In this document: positions 42,251 to 50,847 of the stretch, one piece after another | How positions within the stretch are numbered: the stretch's first letter is position 1 | Layout of the letters: each line of letters starts with the position of its first letter | From: Cellulosimicrobium cellulans | Lineage (GTDB): Bacteria > Actinomycetota > Actinomycetes > Actinomycetales > Cellulomonadaceae | Assembly (NCBI RefSeq): GCF_016921195.1 | Contig: NZ_JAFGYF010000001.1 | Location: 558,001-622,000 of the forward strand | DNA length: 64,000 bases | Direction of reading: 5' to 3' | The notes under the pieces: model-generated | The model's input: the letters and a program-made list of their open reading frames with translations, nothing else | Database searches by the model: none | What the model was told of the DNA's origin: nothing | Made by a program: the position numbers and the translations under genes

Positions 42251-43318
42251 TCAGCGCGCGGCGCCCACGCGCTCGGGCGGGGGTGCGACGTCGTCCGCCT
42301 CGCGGAGGGCGGTGGGGGTCGCCGCGCCGCGGTCGCGGAAGTGGCCGACGAGCGAGAGCAGGAGCCCGAGCGCGGCCCATCCCGTGAGCACGAGCCAGGG
42401 GAAGGTCGTGCCTGCGCCGGGGAAGTACGACAGGTCGCGCAGGAGGGTCGCGGACGCACCCGGCGGGAACCACTGCCCGACGGCGCCCCACGGGCTGAGC
42501 AGGAACTCGACCGGCATCGCGGCCGCGGAGAGCGGGTTCGCGACGAGCAGGAACAGGACGGGGCCCACGGCGATGCCGGGGCGCCCGAGCACCGCGACGG
42601 CGCCGACGATCGTGCCCCCGATGCCGAGCAGCGTGAGCGCGACGGCGAGCGAGTCGGCGAGGTACGCGCCGTGCAGCCCGCCGAGGCCGTGCAGGACCGC
42701 CGCGATCGCGAGCCCGCCCACGACCGCGTAGACGCCCAGCGCGGCGACACGACGCCACACGCCGACGACCGCGAGCGAGATGGCGATGCCACCGACCATC
42801 CCCCCGAGCACGAGGGGGAACGACGCCGCGGCGAGCGTGGTGCCGCGCGCGTCGTCCGCCGAGAGCGGGACGACGTCGGTCACCGCCACGGTCGGGACCG
42901 CGTCGGCGGGCACGCCCTGCGCGGTCGCGGCGGCGTCGACCTGCGCCTGGAGCGCGGGCTGGAGGCCCGCGAGGAGCTGCGCGACGGCGGGGCTCGCCGC
43001 CGAGGCGGTGAGGACCTCGGGCTGCTGCCCGAGGACGAGCGCACCGTACGCGTCGCGGGACTCGACGAGGTCGACGGCCGCGTCACGGTCGGCGACGGCG
43101 ACGAGCTCGATCGCGCCCGGTGCGTTCTGGTCCAGCCCGGCCTGCGCCTGGGCGACGACGGCGGGGTCGCCCGCGGCCGCGACGGGGAGGTCCTTCGGCT
43201 CGGCGGTGACGGAGGGCCAGAGGAACGCGAGGACGACGACCGCGACGAGGGCGACGAGCCCGACGGCAGTCGTCACGACGCGCGGCCAGTGCGTGTGCGG
43301 GGCGGCGGCGGAACTCAT
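42251..43318 (-). CDS. Membrane protein, ABC-2/YhgE-like permease under TetR control
   Basis: 355 aa. One helix at about residues 12-34, an external region to about 165 (rich in Ala/Val/Asp, including VLGQQPEVLTASAASP), then five or more helices and a short cytoplasmic tail. This is the ABC-2-type/YhgE-like topology, but no ATPase gene accompanies it. Expression should be repressed by the divergent TetR, whose operators lie at its start. Substrate and partners unknown. Confidence 0.8.
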   Translation of the reverse strand: MSSAAAPHTHWPRVVTTAVGLVALVAVVVLAFLWPSVTAEPKDLPVAAAGDPAVVAQAQAGLDQNAPGAIELVAVADRDAAVDLVESRDAYGALVLGQQPEVLTASAASPAVAQLLAGLQPALQAQVDAAATAQGVPADAVPTVAVTDVVPLSADDARGTTLAAASFPLVLGGMVGGIAISLAVVGVWRRVAALGVYAVVGGLAIAAVLHGLGGLHGAYLADSLAVALTLLGIGGTIVGAVAVLGRPGIAVGPVLFLLVANPLSAAAMPVEFLLSPWGAVGQWFPPGASATLLRDLSYFPGAGTTFPWLVLTGWAALGLLLSLVGHFRDRGAATPTALREADDVAPPPERVGAAR

Positions 43319-43335
43319 GGGGAGACCTCTCGTAA

Positions 43336-43406
43336 AACGAATGTTCGTTCTCTAAAGGGTCGACCTGTCGGCGCCCTCTGTCAAGAACGATCGTTCGGTT
43401 TAAAGT
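43336..43406. promoter_or_regulatory. TetR operators and promoter between the membrane protein and tetR
   Basis: AACGAA-TG-TTCGTT at 43336-43349 and GAACGATCGTTC at 43385-43396 are perfect dyads sharing the half-site GAACGA/TCGTT. TAAAGT at 43401-43406, 6 nt before the tetR ATG, is its probable -10 box. This A/T-rich patch stands out in the region. Confidence 0.78.
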
Positions 43407-43412
43407 GGGCGC

Positions 43413-44006
43413 ATGCCACGGGTGAGCGACGAGTACCGGGCGCAGCGGCGCGACGACATCGCCGCCGCAGCCCTGCGCGTGTTCCGCCGCAAGGGCTTCA
43501 CAGCCACCTCGATGGCGGAGATCATCGCCGAGTCCGGGCTCTCCGCCGGGGCGATCTACGGCTACTACGACTCCAAGATGGCGATCGTGCACGACGTCGC
43601 GGGCCGGATCGTCGGCGGGCGCATCGCCGACGTCGAACGACTCGCCGAGCGCGACCCGCTCCCTCCGCCGTCCGACCTGGTCGCCGTCCTCATGCACGGG
43701 GTGGTGCGCGAGCTCGGCAGCACCGCGATCCTGCTCCAGGTCTGGGGCGAGGCCGTGACCGACCCTCGCATCCTCGAGTTCGCCTCGGCCGTCCTCGCCC
43801 GTCTGCGCTCGGTCTTCGCGACCTACGTCGCGGCGTGGCACGAGCGCACGCACGGGCTCGACCCCGCGCGCGCGGCGGCGGTCGGCGCCGAGCAGGCGCC
43901 GCTGTTCGTCGCCGCGTGCCAGGGCTTCATCGTCCAGAGCGCGCTCATGGACGACTTCGACGCCGATACCTACCTCGACCGCACGACCCGCCACCTCCCG
44001 CGCTGA
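43413..44006 (+). CDS. TetR family transcriptional regulator
   Basis: 197 aa from ATG 43413, leaderless (TAAAGT, 6 nt). N-terminal helix-turn-helix at about residues 10-60 (AAAALRVFRRKGFTATSMAEIIAESGLSAGAIYGYYDSKMAIV), then a ligand-binding helical domain. It is divergent from the membrane protein at 42251 and probably represses it and itself through the dyads at 43336-43396. It is followed by the 21-bp repeat array. Confidence 0.92.
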   Translation: MPRVSDEYRAQRRDDIAAAALRVFRRKGFTATSMAEIIAESGLSAGAIYGYYDSKMAIVHDVAGRIVGGRIADVERLAERDPLPPPSDLVAVLMHGVVRELGSTAILLQVWGEAVTDPRILEFASAVLARLRSVFATYVAAWHERTHGLDPARAAAVGAEQAPLFVAACQGFIVQSALMDDFDADTYLDRTTRHLPR

Positions 44007-44052
44007 CGGCACGACCGCCGGGCCAGGGCCGGGACCGCGCCCGTGGGTGCGC

Positions 44053-44195
44053 GAGGTAGAACCGTGGTCAGCCGAGGTAGAACCGTGGTCCGCCGAGGTA
44101 GAACCGTGGTTGTGCGACCACGGTTCTACGTCGCGCGACCGGGGTTCTACCCCGCGGGACCGGAGTTCTACCTCGCGCGACCAGGGTTCTACCCC
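44053..44195. repeat. Array of seven phased 21-bp units around GGTAGAACC, copy 1
   Basis: Units start at 44053, 44074, 44095, 44116, 44137, 44158 and 44179, each exactly 21 bp. The first three read GAGGTAGAACCGTGGT plus 5 variable bases, and the last four are the inverse form (ACCRSGGTTCTAC). The array therefore has a dyad between units 3 and 4. It lies between convergent tetR and response-regulator genes. Confidence 0.85.
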
Positions 44196-44208
44196 TTGGG
44201 GTGGGCGG

Positions 44209-44988
44209 TCAGGCGAGGCCGGTGTCGCGGGCCACGATGGCCGCCTGCATGCGGGTCGCGACGCCGAGCTTGGCGAGGACGCGCGAGACGTGCGTCTTGG
44301 CCGTGGCCTCGGTGATGTAGAGGTCCGCCGCGATGCCCTGGTTGGAGAGGCCGCGGCCGAGCGCCGCGAGCACGTCCACCTCGCGGGGCGTGAGGTCGGC
44401 GAGCCGTGGATCCTGGGCCGGCCCGCTCGCGTCGGTGCTCGGCCCGGCGGCGGGTGTCGGGAGGCCACCGCCGGTGTCCGAGGGCGGTCCCCCGGCCGGA
44501 GCTGCGGGCCCGCCCGGGCGGGCGGTCGGGTCTGGACGCGGGGCGCCGTCGGCCGCCGGGCCGCGCGCGAACGCGGCGAGGAGGCGGCGCGTGACCTCGG
44601 GCGCGAGCACGCCGTCGCCGTCGGCGACCCGACGGACCGCGTCGAGCAGCGCGGCGGGCTCCGCGGACTTGAGGAGGAAGCCCGCGGCGCCCGCGCGGAG
44701 CGCGCCGTCGACGTACTCGTCGAGGTCGAACGTCGTGAGCACGAGGACGTCGGCGAGCCCTTCGCCCGTGATGACGCGGGTGGCCTCGATGCCGTCGACG
44801 CCGGGCATGCGCAGGTCCATGAGCACGACGTCGGGCCGCAGCGCCCGGGCGTTGGTGATCGCCGCGGTGCCGTCGGACGCTTCGCCGACGACCTCGACGT
44901 CGTCGGCGGCGTCGAGCAGGAGGCGCAGGCCCGCGCGGATCGCCGCGTGGTCGTCGGCCAGCAGCACCCGGACCGGTCGTGACGTCAC
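44209..44988 (-). CDS. LuxR/NarL-type response regulator
   Basis: 259 aa, GTG overlapping the kinase stop (GTGA), GAGGGAG upstream. Receiver domain with acidic pair DD at 12-13 and phosphoacceptor Asp58 (VVLMDLRMPG). A 55-residue Pro/Gly/Ala-rich linker (about 141-195) precedes the LuxR helix-turn-helix (LTPREVDVLAALGRGLSNQGIAADLYITEATAKTHVSRVLAKL). The linker is longer than usual for NarL types. It is the partner of the kinase directly upstream. Targets unknown. Confidence 0.94.
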   Translation of the reverse strand: MTSRPVRVLLADDHAAIRAGLRLLLDAADDVEVVGEASDGTAAITNARALRPDVVLMDLRMPGVDGIEATRVITGEGLADVLVLTTFDLDEYVDGALRAGAAGFLLKSAEPAALLDAVRRVADGDGVLAPEVTRRLLAAFARGPAADGAPRPDPTARPGGPAAPAGGPPSDTGGGLPTPAAGPSTDASGPAQDPRLADLTPREVDVLAALGRGLSNQGIAADLYITEATAKTHVSRVLAKLGVATRMQAAIVARDTGLA

Positions 44989-46352
44989 GCGTTCTCCCTC
45001 TCGATCGGACGCTCGGCGACCGGGACTGTCGCGCGCACGGCCCATCCGCCGGCCGTCGTCGGCCCCGCCTCGAACGTCCCGCCGAGGCCGTCCGCCCGCT
45101 CGCGCATGGTCAGCAGCCCGGTGCCCGCGCTCAGGGGGGCCTCGACCGCCGCCGAGCCCGGCGCGCCGTCGTCGCGCACCTCGAGCACGACGGCCGACCC
45201 GTCGCGGACGAGCCGCACCGTCACGGGCGACCCCGGCGCATGCTTGAGCGCGTTCGTCACGGCCTCCTGCACGATCCGGAACAGCGCCTGGTCCGCCGCG
45301 GCGGGCAGGTCCGACGCGGCGACGCCGTCGGGGTCGTCGAGCGTGACCGTGGTGGTGGCGCGCGCGGCGTCGAGCAGGGCGTCGAGGCCCGCGAGCCGGC
45401 CCGGCGCGGCCACGGCGTCGGGGACGTCGTCGCGCCGACCCTCCGTGCGGAGCAGCAGGATCATCGACCGCATCTCGTCGAGGGACGCGACGGCGCTCGC
45501 GCGCACCTGCTCGAGCGCGGCCCGGTCCTTCGCCGCGTCGGGCAGGAGGGCGAGCGCGGCCCCGGAGTGGATCGCGATGGTGGACAGGTGCGAGGCGATG
45601 ACGTCGTGCAGGTCGCGCGCCATCGCGGCGCGCTCGGCCTGCACCGCCTCGTGCCGGTCGAGCTCCGCGATGCGCTCGAGGTCGCTCGCCCGCTGCCGCT
45701 CCAGGTCGGCCGTGCGCGCCGCGGCCTCCGCCTCGCGCGCCGCGAGGTCGGCGCGCTCGTCCGCGAGCTCGGCGAGCTCGCTCTTGGTGCGCACGTTGGT
45801 CGCCCACCACATCGGCACGAGGAGCACGGCTCCGAGCTGGAGACCCATGTACACGAACTGCCGCACGTCGCGCGCGGCCTCGCCCGCCGCCACGGAGCCC
45901 AGGACCGCGACGGTCACGGCCACCCCCCAGAGCCACGCGCGCGCCCGCGGCCCCGACCACAGTGCGGCGGCGTAGAGCAGGTCCCACAGGACGAGCGTGA
46001 TCGCGAGGCTGCCGCCCCACCGGACGTCGACGGCGGTGACGGCGACGCCGCCGAGGAGCGCCAGGATCGGGTGGGCGCGCTTGACGAGGATGAGGAGGCA
46101 GCCGGCCCCGAGCAGGGCGACGCGCCACCACGGCTCCGCCGGCTCGACGACGAACGGCGCGCGCACGATCCCGACGAGGCCCACCTCGAGGAGGACCCAC
46201 CCGAGGACGAACGTGGTGACGGCGGAGAAGGCGTCGTTGCGGCGGTCCTCGATGCGCCAGACCTGGGGTACCGACCGGACCGCCACCTGCCAGGTGCCGG
46301 AGCGCCCGGGCTTGCCGGGGCGCGCCTCGTCCGTCCCGCCGTCCGTGCTCAC
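44985..46352 (-). CDS. Sensor histidine kinase, HisKA_3 (NarL-partner) type
   Basis: 455 aa. About five membrane helices in the first 165 residues without a large external loop, a coiled coil (SELAELADERADLAAREAEAAARTADLERQRASDLERIAEL), the dimerisation/phosphoacceptor motif MARDLHDVIASHLS with His249, and a C-terminal ATPase domain (FRIVQEAVTNALKHA, GTGLLTMRERADGLGG). Similar to DesK-type membrane sensors. GTG start at 46352 is weakly supported. It is co-translated with the response regulator. Confidence 0.93.
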   Translation of the reverse strand: MSTDGGTDEARPGKPGRSGTWQVAVRSVPQVWRIEDRRNDAFSAVTTFVLGWVLLEVGLVGIVRAPFVVEPAEPWWRVALLGAGCLLILVKRAHPILALLGGVAVTAVDVRWGGSLAITLVLWDLLYAAALWSGPRARAWLWGVAVTVAVLGSVAAGEAARDVRQFVYMGLQLGAVLLVPMWWATNVRTKSELAELADERADLAAREAEAAARTADLERQRASDLERIAELDRHEAVQAERAAMARDLHDVIASHLSTIAIHSGAALALLPDAAKDRAALEQVRASAVASLDEMRSMILLLRTEGRRDDVPDAVAAPGRLAGLDALLDAARATTTVTLDDPDGVAASDLPAAADQALFRIVQEAVTNALKHAPGSPVTVRLVRDGSAVVLEVRDDGAPGSAAVEAPLSAGTGLLTMRERADGLGGTFEAGPTTAGGWAVRATVPVAERPIERENA

Positions 46353-46502
46353 GCACCTATCCCAGCACAGTGCGCGGATCGACGGATCGGCCGAACGGTG
46401 TACGACGGCGGCGCCGCCGCCCCCGGGGTGGCGCCGCCGATGGCCCCGGGTCGGCCGTTCGCCCGACGACGGGACGGTGCCCCGGGGGCGAGGCTCGACG
46501 GC

Positions 46503-47381
46503 ATGGACATCCCTCTCGACCTCGACGCCGTCGGCGGGCCCGGCCTCGGCCTCGCCGCGATGGCGGGCGTGCTCGTCGTACTGGCCCTCATCGACTCCAC
46601 GAGCTTCGGCACGCTGCTGATCCCCGTCTGGCTGCTCCTCGCCCCGGGCCGCCTGCGGGCCGGGCGCGTGCTCGTCTACCTCGGCACGGTCGCCGCGTTC
46701 TACCTGGCCGTCGGGATCGTCGTCCTGCTGGGCGCAGGGGCCTTCCTCGACCGGTTCGGCGACGCCCTCGACACCCGCGCCGCGGCGATCGTGCAGCTCC
46801 TGCTCGGCATCGGCCTCTTCGCGCTGAGCTTCCGGTTCGACAGCAAGCGCGCGGCCCGGCGGGACGCGCGCGCGGCCGCCGTCGCACCGGCGTCGGTCGG
46901 TGCCCCGACCGACGTACCGGGCGGGCCGACCTCGCCGGCAGCAGGGACGACGTCGGCCCCCCGCCCGGGGCGGCTCACCCGCTGGCGCGAGCGCGCGCTG
47001 GGGATCGAGGCGGACGCGGACGGTGCCGGTGCGGTGCGGACCCGCCCGTCCGTGCTGCCGCTCATGGGGCTCGCGCTCGGAGCCGTCGCGCTCGAGGTCG
47101 GGACGATGCTGCCGTACCTCGCCGCGATCGGTCTGCTCACGACGTCGGACGTCGGCTGGCCCGCGACCGGCGGCATCCTGGCGGCCTACTGCGTCGTGAT
47201 GATCGCGCCCGCGCTCCTGCTGCTGCTCGGGCGCGTCGTCGCTGCACGCGCGGTCGACCCGCTGCTGCGCCGGCTCGACGCGTGGCTGACGAGGAACGCG
47301 ACCGACATGACCGGCTGGGTGCTGGGCATCCTCGGCGTCCTGCTCGCGCTCGACGCGTTCGGCCGACTCGGCTGGACCTGA
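46503..47381 (+). CDS. GAP (Sap/GPL-addressing) family membrane protein
   Basis: 292 aa, about six membrane helices in two groups of three, joined by a Pro/Ala/Gly-rich cytoplasmic loop (about residues 115-170). The first helix group (LALIDSTSFGTLLIPVWLLL) matches the GAP/SfLAP family linked to glycolipid transport in mycobacteria and to lysine-type transport superfamilies. Divergent from the kinase across 150 bp with no evident operator. It ends before a strong hairpin. Confidence 0.82.
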   Translation: MDIPLDLDAVGGPGLGLAAMAGVLVVLALIDSTSFGTLLIPVWLLLAPGRLRAGRVLVYLGTVAAFYLAVGIVVLLGAGAFLDRFGDALDTRAAAIVQLLLGIGLFALSFRFDSKRAARRDARAAAVAPASVGAPTDVPGGPTSPAAGTTSAPRPGRLTRWRERALGIEADADGAGAVRTRPSVLPLMGLALGAVALEVGTMLPYLAAIGLLTTSDVGWPATGGILAAYCVVMIAPALLLLLGRVVAARAVDPLLRRLDAWLTRNATDMTGWVLGILGVLLALDAFGRLGWT

Positions 47382-47410
47382 TCAGACCGGCCCGCGCCCG
47401 GTCCGTCGAC

Positions 47411-47458
47411 CATGTGGTCGTGGCCCGTCCGGACGTCCGGACGGGCCACAACCACATG
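47411..47458. terminator. Bidirectional hairpin terminator
   Basis: A 48-bp palindrome with a single mismatched pair (left arm CATGTGGTCGTGGCCCGTCC), centred on GTCCGGACGTCCGGAC. It separates convergent GAP and flotillin genes. Confidence 0.85.
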
Positions 47459-47472
47459 CTCGGCAGGGTGGG

Positions 47473-48942
47473 TCAGTGCGAGGTGCCGTTCGACGACGAC
47501 TCGCCCGACGGCGTGAGCTGCGTGCCCGCGAGGTTGGCGATGAGCTGGTTGATGTCGACGCCGGTGAGCTGCTTGATGACGCCCTGGCCCTCGCCGAGGA
47601 CCGACGCGACGTTCTTCGTCACCGCGGACGCGCCGTCGGTCGAGACGACGGTCATGCCCTGGATGTTGCCGATCGGCTCGGCCGCGGCGCGCACGATCTC
47701 GGGCAGGCGCTCGATGAGCTCCTGCACCAGGGCCGCCTCGCCGTACTTCTGGAGCGCGTCGGCCTTGGCGTCGGTCGCCGCCGCCTCGGCGCGACCCTCG
47801 GCCTCGATCGCGGCGGCGCGCGCCTCACCCTCGGCCTTGATACCGGCGGCGAGGGCGACCTGGCGGTCACGCTCGGCCTCACCGGCGCGGCGCACGGCCT
47901 GCGCGGACGCCTCGGCGTCCTGGATCGCGGCCGTCTTGTTCGCCTCGGCGATGACGGTGCGCTTGTACGCGTCGGCCTCGGTCGCGGCGTTCGCGGCGTC
48001 ACGACGCGCGTTCGCCTCCTGGACCTCGGCGTAGGCCTTGGCCTCGGCGGGCTTGCGGATCTCGATGTCGAGGCGCTCCTGCGTCACGCGCGCCTGCTCG
48101 GCGAGCGCCTCGCGCTCCTGCTGCGCGACGAGGCGGTCCTGCTCGGCGCGCGCGAGCTGGCCCGCGGCCTCGGCCTCGGCGTTGGCGCGGTCGGTGTCGG
48201 CCTTGATCGCGGCGCGCTTGAGGTCGAGCGCCTTCTGGCGCTCGGCGATCTGCTCGGCCGCCTCGATGACGGCGAACTCGGACGCGCGCTGCGCCTCGGC
48301 CTCGGAGACCTCGGCGACCTGGCGGGCGCGGGCCGACTCGGCGCGGCCGAGGTTGGCGAGGTAGTCCGAGCCCGGCGTCGAGATGTCGGAGATGTTGAGC
48401 AGGTCGACCTGGAGGCCCTGCTCCGAGAGGTCGGCCTTGGTGGACTCGACGACGCGGTCGGACAGGCCCTTGCGGTCGGAGATGATCTGCTCGATCGTCA
48501 TGTCGCCGACGATGGAGCGCAGCGAGCCCTCGAGGGACTCCTTGATGATCTCCGTCAGCGTGCCCTGCTGGGAGAGGAAGCGCTGGGCCGCGCGACGCAC
48601 GCCCTCCTCGTCACCGCGGACCTTGAAGTTGATCGACGCCTTGATGGCGATCTTGATGCGGTTCTTGTCCACACCCTCGACCGTGATGCCGATCTGGCGC
48701 TGCTCGAGCGAGATGGAGAAGCCCTGCTGGAGGATCGGCCACACGAACGTGCGGCCGCCGACGACGACCTTCTGCCCGCTCCCTGCGGCCTCCTTGCGGC
48801 CCGCGCCGCGGCCGACGATGACCAGGGCCTCGTTCGGCGGGACGCGGCGGATGCGCTTGCTGATGAAGATGACCACCGCGAAGAACGCGATGACCAGGGC
48901 GACGATCGCCAGGGTCGTGATGAGGTTCGTGTCGTCGAACAT
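47473..48942 (-). CDS. Flotillin-like SPFH-domain membrane protein
   Basis: 489 aa. N-terminal membrane helix (residues 7-28), SPFH/PHB domain at about 40-210, then a long coiled coil rich in Ala/Glu/Arg (about 215-410; REALAEQARVTQERLDIE), and a flotillin-type C-terminus (VQELIERLPEIVRAAAEPIG, then GASAVTKNVASVLGEGQG). Flotillins scaffold membrane microdomains. It follows an NfeD-like gene on the same strand after 167 bp, the usual partnership. The intergenic stretch may hold a second promoter. Confidence 0.94.
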   Translation of the reverse strand: MFDDTNLITTLAIVALVIAFFAVVIFISKRIRRVPPNEALVIVGRGAGRKEAAGSGQKVVVGGRTFVWPILQQGFSISLEQRQIGITVEGVDKNRIKIAIKASINFKVRGDEEGVRRAAQRFLSQQGTLTEIIKESLEGSLRSIVGDMTIEQIISDRKGLSDRVVESTKADLSEQGLQVDLLNISDISTPGSDYLANLGRAESARARQVAEVSEAEAQRASEFAVIEAAEQIAERQKALDLKRAAIKADTDRANAEAEAAGQLARAEQDRLVAQQEREALAEQARVTQERLDIEIRKPAEAKAYAEVQEANARRDAANAATEADAYKRTVIAEANKTAAIQDAEASAQAVRRAGEAERDRQVALAAGIKAEGEARAAAIEAEGRAEAAATDAKADALQKYGEAALVQELIERLPEIVRAAAEPIGNIQGMTVVSTDGASAVTKNVASVLGEGQGVIKQLTGVDINQLIANLAGTQLTPSGESSSNGTSH

Positions 48943-49109
48943 GGTCCGCGCCGGGGCGCGTCTCCTTCCGTGGGTGCGGGCAGGTCAGGGCGTGCGGCAG
49001 TGCTCGGTGGACGGGCCGGGCGGTGCCCGGCCGGGCCGCCGGTGATGCGTGCGGGTGCGCGGCACCCACGGGTCGACGCTCGGGGCGTCGCGGTCGGTCC
49101 TTCAGAACC

Positions 49110-49580
49110 TCAGTCGTTGGGGTAGTGGCGCTGGACGCGCACGCGGCTCCCGGACTGCTCGAGCACGACGACGCGCGCGCCCTCCGGGATGGGCTCGTCG
49201 GACCACGCGAGGCGGCGCTCGAGCTCGTGCGCCGCGTCGAGCGAGACCTCGCCGCGCGCGGGGTCGATCGCGGTCGTCGCGGTGCCCTGCACGCCGACGA
49301 GCGACGTCGGGACGCCGTCCTCCGACTCGCGCAGGTGCTTGACCAGGGCCTGGACGAGCACCATGACGACCAGCGCCACGACGAGCGACCCTACGTACGC
49401 GAGCCAGGTCGGCAGGTCGTTGGACGCCACGATCACGCCGACGGCGCCGAAGACCACACCACCCACGCCGAGCGACGTCCCCGACACGGCGCCGTCACCC
49501 AGGTCGACGATCTCGCCGACGAGCAGCGAGAGGAGCAGGAGGGCGAGTCCGGCGATGCCGATGACGATGAACGCGATCAT
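49110..49580 (-). CDS. NfeD-like membrane protein with OB-fold tail
   Basis: 156 aa from ATG 49580; the longer in-frame start is not protein-like. Two to three membrane helices in the first 90 residues (IAFIVIGIAGLALLLLSLLVGE, then LAYVGSLVVALVVMVLVQAL), then a small beta-barrel domain, LVGVQGTATTAIDPARGEVSLDAA through GARVVVLEQSGSRVRVQRHYP, typical of NfeD C-termini. It pairs with flotillin. The promoter lies about 90 nt upstream. Confidence 0.9.
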   Translation of the reverse strand: MIAFIVIGIAGLALLLLSLLVGEIVDLGDGAVSGTSLGVGGVVFGAVGVIVASNDLPTWLAYVGSLVVALVVMVLVQALVKHLRESEDGVPTSLVGVQGTATTAIDPARGEVSLDAAHELERRLAWSDEPIPEGARVVVLEQSGSRVRVQRHYPND

Positions 49581-49673
49581 GCGAGGTCCCTTGCTGCAGC
49601 GGGCGGCCGTGCGGTGTGTCGTGCGGACGTGTCGTCCCGACGTGGCGTGTGGAGTTGTCGTGAACGTACGCAC

Positions 49674-49679
49674 ACCCTA
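49674..49679 (-). promoter_or_regulatory. Probable -10 box of the nfeD-flotillin operon
   Basis: TAGGGT on the minus strand in the otherwise empty 175-bp gap. A start site about 7 nt further would give an 85-nt leader before the NfeD ATG. Confidence 0.4.
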
Positions 49680-49755
49680 TCGTGACCCGACCGTGCCGAG
49701 AGGCCGCCCTGGGCGTCCGAGCATGGGGAGCACTCCCCAGGTGCGACGGCCCCGG

Positions 49756-50808
49756 TCAGGAGCCGAGCTCGTCGAGCATCCGCAGGAGGTTCGCGCGCGC
49801 GGTGCCGACGTACCCCTCGACCCAGTCGCCCTCATAGGCGCGCGGGACCACCTCGACGGTGAGGACGCACGCGAGGTACGCGCGGTACAGGCGCAGTCGC
49901 GTCCACGCGTCGGGGTCGCCCGAGCCCGGCGTGCCGTCGCCCAGGCCCAGCTCCCCGCCCGCGGCGGCGTACCCCGCGATCAGGTCGGGGTCGACCGGCC
50001 CGGCACCGAGCTGGTCCGCCCCGGCCAGCTCGAACAGCGGGTCTCCCCACAGCGACCGCTCCGCGTCGAGCACGCCGACGATCGCGAGGCCGTCCGTGCC
50101 CGCGTCGTCGGTCGCCTGGTCGTGGCCGCCGAGCAGCACGTTCCCGGGCCACAGGTCCGCGTGCACGAGCCGGGGGACCGGCACGTGGGCGAGCAGGTCG
50201 CGGTGGCGCGCGACGGCGTCGCGCGCCCGGGCCTCGGGGAGCTCCACGCCCCAGCGGCGGGCGTCGTCGAGCACGGCCTCGACCATGCGGGCGAACGCGT
50301 CGGGCCACCGTGTCGCGGCCAGGTCCGACGCCGGGGCCGGGTACCCGAACCGGTCGCCCGTGATCCGGTGCAGCCGGGCCATGAACGACCCGAGCCCGCG
50401 GCGCACCACCGCGGTGGCCGCGTCGTCGAGCTCGCGACCGCTCCACAGGGAGCCGTCGAGGAACGTGACGACGAGCGCGTCGCCGTCCACGTGCTCGCGC
50501 GTGAGGTCGGCGTGCAGCACGCGCGGGACGGGCAGCCCGGCGGCGTGCGCCGCCCGGTAGGCGGCGTCCTCCGTGGTGAGGATGCCGTGCTCGTAGCGCA
50601 GCAGGCGCGAGGTGTCCGCCCCGGTGACCTTGACGACGACACGCGCGGGGACGCCGTCGGGCAGCGGGCTCCCGGGCGGCGCGGCCAGGTCCACGGCGAA
50701 GACGCTGGCGAACATCCCGCCGCTCAGCGGCTCGACGCCGACGGCCTTGCCGAGCGGCGCCACGACGGCCGCGACCTGGTCCTGCGTGACCGACGCCTTG
50801 GTGAGCAC
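49756..50808 (-). CDS. APH-family phosphotransferase (fructosamine/aminoglycoside kinase fold)
   Basis: 350 aa. Kinase-like lobes with the ATP lysine region ARVVVKVTGADTSRLLRYE, catalytic loop LVHADLWPGNVLL (Asp and Asn present) and metal-binding LDAERSLWGDPLFELA. The substrate is not evident; fructosamine, choline and antibiotic kinases share this core. GTG 50808 is preceded by TAGCAT (50815-50820, minus strand) and a 6-nt spacer, so it is probably leaderless. Confidence 0.85.
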   Translation of the reverse strand: MLTKASVTQDQVAAVVAPLGKAVGVEPLSGGMFASVFAVDLAAPPGSPLPDGVPARVVVKVTGADTSRLLRYEHGILTTEDAAYRAAHAAGLPVPRVLHADLTREHVDGDALVVTFLDGSLWSGRELDDAATAVVRRGLGSFMARLHRITGDRFGYPAPASDLAATRWPDAFARMVEAVLDDARRWGVELPEARARDAVARHRDLLAHVPVPRLVHADLWPGNVLLGGHDQATDDAGTDGLAIVGVLDAERSLWGDPLFELAGADQLGAGPVDPDLIAGYAAAGGELGLGDGTPGSGDPDAWTRLRLYRAYLACVLTVEVVPRAYEGDWVEGYVGTARANLLRMLDELGS

Positions 50809-50847
50809 GCGGCGATGCTACCGGCCCGCCCGGGCGCGGCCCCGGGG

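Noticed and set aside
44053-44195. CRISPR array
   Set aside because: Units abut without unique spacers, reverse orientation halfway, and no cas gene is near.
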